Origin: Pyricularia pennisetigena
Lineage: Eukaryota; Ascomycota; Sordariomycetes; Magnaporthales; Pyriculariaceae
Direction of reading: 5' to 3'
DNA: 64,000 nucleotides
Assembly (NCBI RefSeq): GCF_004337985.1
Contig: NW_021940923.1
Coordinates: 124,001-188,000, forward strand
In this document: one piece after another, positions 58,251-64,000 of the stretch
Layout: every line of letters begins with the position of its first letter
How positions within the stretch are numbered: the first letter of the stretch is position 1
Position numbers and translations under genes: made by a program
Notes under the pieces: model-generated
The model's input: the letters and a program-made list of their open reading frames with translations, nothing else
What the model was told of the DNA's origin: nothing
The model's database searches: none

Positions 58251-59334
58251 GTGCCATATTATTGAGCCGGAATGAAAACGATAAAATTTATAAAACGGAA
58301 AGAACCGTACAATAATAGTTAATCATGGTTTATATAATGTAACTGTTTAATTTTCAAACAAATCTGCGTGAAAAAACATTTACTGCAATCTATTTATCAA
58401 TTAAAGATTTCCAGATTAAAGCTTGCGTCAACGGTTATTAAATAATAAAAAATCACATATAAAGTTATGATCGAGATACATTTCCGTTTTTATTTTGGGA
58501 ATGTTCGAACTAATAACTACTGGAATGGACTAAAAGACTATCAAGCTGTTAAGTAAACATAAAATACAAATAAAATAATTGCAAAAAAGAACAAAAATAG
58601 CTGAACAAAAATGTATCACGCTGGGACAGTTTAAATAATTATTGAAGAAAGATTGATTATATTGAGTACAGTTCAAGCAGCTTTCAAATATGTTAGCAAC
58701 ATTTAGGAGGAAAACAAATACAGTTTGAACGAACTACGTAGCTATTACATATACATAGAATTTAAATAGGGTCAGTAGTACCTGAGTGCGGGTAAATTTC
58801 GTTTAAACAGCGTGAACAAAGTCGGACAGATTACGTGGTAGATGCCGCGGATAACAGCCAAAATAGGAATGAGAAGTAAGATGAGATACATCAGTCCTTG
58901 ATTGGTTGGCTTGGTCCACATACAAACTACGAGCCATGAAGCTCTTTGATGGTGATGACTAGGGAGTCAACACTAGCTTAAAGGCAAGTTAACAATCACG
59001 TAGGGCGTCATATACTTGGTCATACTACAGGAAATTAGAATTAGCCTTCGCCCAAGTATTTGCGACCTAGGGAGCCTCAAAGTTGTCGTCTGTTCGAAAG
59101 AAGGGTGCCCTTGCGAGTAATGGTGGGAGAAGCAATAACGAGGAAAGTTAGCACTGCTAAATTCTATAGCTCATCTCTGGGAATCACTTCTATGCTAGTA
59201 AAACTGGATAAAACGCCGGCCTCTAATGCAAAAGTAAACTCCAAGCACCATCGTTGCCGCCTCTCCAGGAGGGTGCCGTGTTATGCTCAACCCCCAACTC
59301 CCCAAATTCAAAAGCCAATGCACCAAAGTCTTTC
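58251..59334. other. AT-rich flank, no gene seen
   Basis: Right flank of the retrotransposon up to the 3' end of the repeat-containing secreted protein gene. Only short frames. Confidence 0.5.
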
Positions 59335-60591
59335 TTACAACACCTGCTGACCGTCGACAAAGACCTGGCCCTGACCAGTGACCCACATGGTCCCGGCAGG
59401 AGGCTGGCGGTTGCGGTACTGCTCACCGCCCATGGAGCTCGAGACGGCTTGAATCGGGGCGTTTAGCGTGCCCATGATGGTGGCGACGTCGTTCCTCAGA
59501 CTCAGCATGGCGGTGGTGTCGGCCGCCGTCCAGCTCGGGACCATACCGCTGGACGTACTCGCCTGCCGGACGACGATCCTGGTCGCGGAGCCGCCGCTCT
59601 GCCTGATCTTCTGGACAAAAGACCTCAGCTCCTGCATGCCCGTCGCGTCGGCCGTCACGTGCGCCAGCGCCGGCGCCGTAGCCCCGAACGTTGGGTCCCG
59701 CGTGAGCACCACCACGCCGAAGCAGTTGACCAGCCCTCTGGTCTTGAACGTCTGCCCGGGGTACGCGGCTGTGGACTGTCCCATGGCCACCTCCATCCCG
59801 CCAATGGCTGCGTAGCCGCCGGCGCCTCCGGCGGCAGCACCACCACCACCACCCATGCCGCCCCAAGCGTTGGCACTGCTTCCGCCGGCTGCATTCGCGC
59901 CCCAAGCGTTGGTACTGCTTCCACCAGCGGCATTCGCGCCCCAAGCGTTAGCACTGCTGCCCCAAGCGTTGAGCCCGCTGCCGGCCGCGGCGTTGTTGCC
60001 GCCGCCGCCGCCGACAGGGCTGGGGTTGGTAGCCCACGGGTTGTTCCAACACGGGTCGGAGCGCCTGGCCAGCCCGCCCTTCTTCTTGCTGCTCTTCCCT
60101 AGGGCGCAGGCCGTGTTGGCCGCCGGGTTAGTGGCAGTAGTACCGGATGTGCCAACGGCCGGCTTGGCGGTGTTTTTGCTGCTCTGCGCCGCGGGGGCGA
60201 GGGCCTTGGTATTCTTGCCGGCACCCTGCTGTGCCGACAGCCCCTGCGGGGTGGTCAGGGCACCAGCAGGAGGTGCGGAGGCCTTGCCTTTCCCGGCCGA
60301 TGCTGGCTGGGTCGCCGGGACGACGGCGGCAGCTGCGGGTGGAGACCCGCTTGTCTTTTTGCCGGCAGAGGATGATGCTGGAGAAAGTCCGGCGGCGGGC
60401 TTGGAATTCTTGGCGCCGTTAACATCCCTCGACTCCAACATGCCGTCAACCTTGATTGGGATGTTGCCGACATCCCCACCGACACCGCGGGCGGCCAGGC
60501 TGTTGGGGCTGGCTCCTTCGACAGGCCAGGCCGAGACGGCAACGGCGCTGAGAAGGATGGCGCTGACTCCGATGTTGCTGGTGAAATGCAT
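59335..60591 (-). CDS. secreted low-complexity protein with C-terminal Cys-His domain
   Basis: Single exon of 418 residues with a signal peptide (MHFTSNIGVSAILLSAVAVS A). Residues 50-200 are Ala/Ser/Lys/Pro-rich and probably disordered. Residues 206-245 carry near-perfect 13-residue repeats of the type NAWGANAAGGSS, followed by a Gly-rich stretch. The last 140 residues look like a compact domain: TFKTRGLVNCFGVVVLTRDP, then ALAHVTAD. Thr284, Cys290 and His311 stand in the order and, for Thr-Cys, the exact six-residue spacing of the CheD/CNF/BLF1-type deamidase triad, although the Cys-His distance is longer than in CheD. A deamidase is one possibility; a non-catalytic relative is another. The gene is near the right end of the retrotransposon. 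Confidence 0.75.
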   Translation of the reverse strand: MHFTSNIGVSAILLSAVAVSAWPVEGASPNSLAARGVGGDVGNIPIKVDGMLESRDVNGAKNSKPAAGLSPASSSAGKKTSGSPPAAAAVVPATQPASAGKGKASAPPAGALTTPQGLSAQQGAGKNTKALAPAAQSSKNTAKPAVGTSGTTATNPAANTACALGKSSKKKGGLARRSDPCWNNPWATNPSPVGGGGGNNAAAGSGLNAWGSSANAWGANAAGGSSTNAWGANAAGGSSANAWGGMGGGGGAAAGGAGGYAAIGGMEVAMGQSTAAYPGQTFKTRGLVNCFGVVVLTRDPTFGATAPALAHVTADATGMQELRSFVQKIRQSGGSATRIVVRQASTSSGMVPSWTAADTTAMLSLRNDVATIMGTLNAPIQAVSSSMGGEQYRNRQPPAGTMWVTGQGQVFVDGQQVL

Positions 60592-61919
60592 GGTGAAGGG
60601 TGAGCTTTGACAGAGACTAAGATGTGGAGGTAAACAAGAGGGTTTTGAGGTGATACGGGAGGTGAGGTTTGCTTGAACTTTGAAGAAAAGAAATAGACAG
60701 AAAATGCAGGAAAGTCAAGATGTTGTTACTGAGAAGATTGACACAATGAGAATGGAAAACTTGAACAAAGGAAAAAAAAAGAAAAGGAGGAAATGAAAAC
60801 AAATGAAAAGGATGTTGCTGTGAATGCTTTGATGTCGATGATGTTCTGGTAGAGATACGACACAGAAGAGTTACTGGCACTCCTCCTTTATACTTGAAGC
60901 CATGACGGCAGTCCTGTGGAGACTGAACCATCATTAACCATGGCTAATAGCTAGATGAAGCTATTTCGATGCTCGTAAACTTCACCAACAGTAAGCACTC
61001 CTCTGCGTACAGTAGAAGGTGCACATTTTCAGGGTATAGCCAGTCTTGGCTGGGGCCAAACTGACAGTCTACGGAGCTGTGTAAGTGGGCTCAGTCCTGT
61101 GGTTCTGATTAAAGGGCTGAGGTCATACGAGCGTGTCGTGGAAGATGACCGCAGTAATCTGGAGGTTCTAGTCTCTGATGGAGACATGGCCCGTGGTTCC
61201 GGTCTTTCGGGTGGACTAAGATGGCCACAACGGTGATAACATTGTAACAAGCCTCAAACCCTGCAATCAGAATTACTCCTCCCACAAAGCATCAGAACAA
61301 CCACCTTGCTCCACATGGCATGGGGCTCAAGGCAAGACTTCAGTGTGTGGGCATGTATTGATAGACCACTAAGCAGAAGAACGGTCCATGTTCTGACTAA
61401 CTACTACCAAGTAATGCCCGACAGTTTAGTGTCAGGGCACAGCCATTTGCTTTGTTTTTTTTTTTTCTTTTTTTTCTTTTTCTTTTTTCTCAGCCGCTAC
61501 TGGCAGCGGCTCCTCCCGCAATCGCATCTATCTCACCTAAAATAGCAATGACAGCCCCAAGAGGCCTGTACAGTCGTGACTCGCGCCAACGGGGCTATAG
61601 GGGTCAGCATCGTGCCTTGCTCCATAGAGCTGTGAGCAACAAGAAATTAGTAGACGCGGGTGCTTACACATGCACCTGCTGTATGGGGTATGTCAGTTTA
61701 TCCAAGTTGGGCTTAACGGGGGGCTGGTTGGAAAGTCAATGTGAAATTGACCAATCAGAAATTCGAATTTAACGAACGGCTGAAAATGCAATTGGGTGCC
61801 GTCTGGTTTGAGTGCTGATGGCCCTGGATTATGTGGAGTTGGTGTCACGTCAGCACCCCGGCGAAGGGAGGGTCAGCTCCAGTGGCTTAGATCACTCGAC
61901 AAAAGGCCGTGCGACCTGA

Positions 61920-61937
61920 GACCACCAATTGGTGGTC
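61920..61937. repeat. perfect 18-bp palindrome
   Basis: GACCACCAATTGGTGGTC reads the same on both strands. It lies about 50 bases before a TATAAAAG string in a non-coding stretch. Confidence 0.75.
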
Positions 61938-63653
61938 CTTATATTAGACAGTGTCAAAAGTTCAGTTTGATTCGTTATAAAAGAAATGTGATCGATCGTG
62001 GCTTTGATCACAAGTTCACAACCCTCTCCTATATCTTGGTCTCATCCCTCTACTGCGCACCTGAACCCAAACGACGCACTCTATCGTGCTTGCACGTCTT
62101 TTCAAACAGCGCTTTCAGGATTACGTACCCGCGCAGGTCTGCTTTGACTATGAAATTTTTAAAGATTTCGCGACTGCCGCTGTACTCGCACTTCGACTGC
62201 TGCGACGGCATGGGGAGCATGCATGTTTGGCATTGGCATACGCATAGACAGACTGCACAGATTTACCCGTTTTGAGGCTCCCCAGAGTATGGAGGGATGA
62301 AAATGATGTGAGATGTTTATGGGTTTTGATAAACTGATAGACGGTTCTCCTTGCTGTCATTCTCTAAACATCGATACAGCCACACATGCAACCTAATGTC
62401 TTACTTGACACACTTTGGGTACAACGATTTTAGCAGCAGATGGCGTGCCATCCCAGAGCAACTGGACCATAACTTTGAGATCTGTAGACTGTATGCTTGG
62501 GCTGTATATTACAACACAGGCCCCAGTGCCATTGTGGGAACGCTGACCGAAGTTGTCCTCTTTTTTCGTCCTGAATCTTACTAAACACTTCCAGGCTGCA
62601 TGGGAGCTTTCGAATGAAATTTACTGTCTACCATTTGAATACTACAAAGACATAGTCTGCTACCCAGATGATGATATTGTATTGTTTGGAATAGCTATAT
62701 TCCATTCTCCTTAGTCTGATCTTCACGAGGCAGAAATGGGGGAAAAGATTGGCTGGGCGAGATCTCTAATTAATATGACAGCAAAGCAAAGCCTTCAACA
62801 TGCTAAAATTTTGCATTCGACACAATGAAATCCCTACAAGTCTCAATCCTAAGCTTCGGCACGATCTTTCCAGGTTACTCTGACAAAGGCATCAACCCGC
62901 CGCAACTAAGTAGGATCAAACAGACAGGGATTCCTATATCCGCAGGCCGTCCAGACATATTACTGGAAGAGTCATAAATGATGGGTTTTGTGTGAGGTGC
63001 AGCACATGGCAGAATATTTGCGTATCTGTAATATGTATTATGTATCAACTCTATGGTACCCATGCCAGCCTGGAGCTCTACGTCGTTGCTGAATCTTACA
63101 TAGTTCTTGACAGGTGTAATGCATCATGGGGGTCGACCTCTGCCCGATCCGTCAGCACCCAACATCCGCTCGACAACTTTACATCTTGCAAACAGGAAGC
63201 GTCTAATAATGTTGACTTTGTTTTTACTTACCGGCTGTGGCGCCCAAATCATTTCCTTCTAGACCTAGCTATCAAGGCTTGGTAAATTGAGCCTGAGTTG
63301 GACCAGTAAATTAGACGCAAATCACAATAATTCCAAAAAAACCGAGCCGATGCTCAAATAGCTCGTGGAGATGATTTTATTGAATTCGTCTCACTGTATG
63401 TCATCATCGGCATCATGTTCATGAGTCCCAAGACGTGTTTGTTTATAACTAGCCGATGGCTTGCCTTTTTCCCTAGTCTTTGTACAAGACAAAGCGCCAG
63501 AAGCAACAGAATGGAGACTCCACGCATACGTAGCAGATTATTTTATCTAGCAGAGAGAGGTAAGAGTTACTGATACGAAAATTAATCATTTGACAATATT
63601 AGTGACGCTCCAACACATGGCCAGTTGGCTCATGCACAGGATAATGACCACAA

Positions 63654-63674
63654 AGGGTTAGGGCAAGGGTTAGG
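63654..63674. repeat. two telomere-like GGGTTAGG units
   Basis: AGGGTTAGGG, two bases, then AGGGTTAGG. The fungal telomere unit is TTAGGG; two imperfect copies are too few to be a telomere and may be chance or an old repair scar. Confidence 0.5.
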
Positions 63675-64000
63675 TGAGATTACCCCGCTCAGATCAGATC
63701 ACGCGTGGGTGCGGCACCGAATCAATTGTTCTTCTGGAATCGCTTGATCAAAACATCTTGGCTTCCCATCTTGTTGCAATCAAGAGCGCGAATTTTGGAG
63801 CAGCTACATGAGCTTACCGCGCCGTGGCATAAATCGAGGCCAATAGCTGAGCTCCAATCGAACTTGGCTGCGGGCCCCGAACCTCGCCAAGCGTTGCACA
63901 TGCGACATTCCGTCAGAATCTATCCCGTCCGAGTTTTTATCTCTCATATTTCGTTTGTTTAGCCATCTTTCTTTTTTGTTTCTTATCCTTCTTTTTCGGT

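Larger units (their letters stand above)
60592..64000. other. gene-poor end of the window, no supported gene
   Basis: About 3.4 kb. The left 400 bases are the promoter and leader of the preceding gene. A T-run lies at about 61456-61490, an 18-base palindrome at 61920-61937 and a telomere-like double motif at 63654-63674. Frames at 61796-62275 and 62992-63285 lack motifs, signals and splice partners. Confidence 0.45.

Noticed and set aside
63654..63674. Telomere at the right end
   Set aside because: Only two imperfect GGGTTAGG units, followed by more than 300 bases of ordinary sequence.
1..64000. tRNA genes, rRNA and CRISPR arrays
   Set aside because: I looked for the tRNA B-box (GGTTCGAnTCC and its complement) and for regularly spaced repeats and found none that fold or repeat convincingly.

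Overview
This window looks like nuclear DNA of a filamentous ascomycete (Pezizomycotina, most likely a Sordariomycete). The genes have short GT..AG introns, GC-rich exons in AT-richer spacers, HET-type and fungal transporter families, and many small secreted proteins. It also carries one LTR retrotransposon mutated only by transitions, the mark of repeat-induced point mutation (RIP). A Magnaporthe/Pyricularia-like plant-associated fungus would fit the size and layout of the element and the effector-like genes, but this is inference. The window has one assembly gap (7504-7580).

Layout. 1-186 is the end of an unidentified gene, followed by a frame-broken coding relic (about 860-2173). 2953-7981 holds an 8-cysteine secreted protein, a seven-exon asparagine-synthetase-like gene and a small Cys-rich membrane protein beside the gap. 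9338-11634 is a HET-domain gene and 14328-16117 a sugar transporter. 17503-19000 holds two small Cys-rich secreted proteins. 21121-27996 holds an HxxxD acyltransferase, a secreted GMC oxidoreductase and a secreted alpha/beta hydrolase, all on the minus strand. 29891-32289 holds a secreted C2H2 zinc-finger protein and a secreted ADP-ribosyltransferase-like protein. 33555-38718 holds an orphan gene, a cyclase-family enzyme and an amino-acid transporter. 38.7-45.9 kb is gene-poor, with a possible LINE relic. 45916-47307 is a fatty-acid desaturase of the omega-3/delta-12 class, and 49586-50005 is another small secreted protein. 51026-58245 is a complete but dead Ty3/gypsy chromovirus with a 5-bp target duplication and an antisense relic ORF. 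59335-60591 is a repeat-containing secreted protein with a possible Cys-His deamidase-like C-terminal domain. I see no gene after that.

How the genes fit together. There is no polyketide or peptide synthase, so this is not a complete secondary-metabolite cluster, although the acyltransferase, oxidoreductase and hydrolase could act on a shared small molecule. The strongest theme is secretion: seven predicted small or repeat-containing secreted proteins lie in 64 kb, three of them with enzyme-like or DNA-binding-like motifs, and they surround a RIP-mutated transposon. This is the usual setting of fast-evolving effector genes. Exon coordinates were derived by hand from splice signals and reading frame; no database search was possible.
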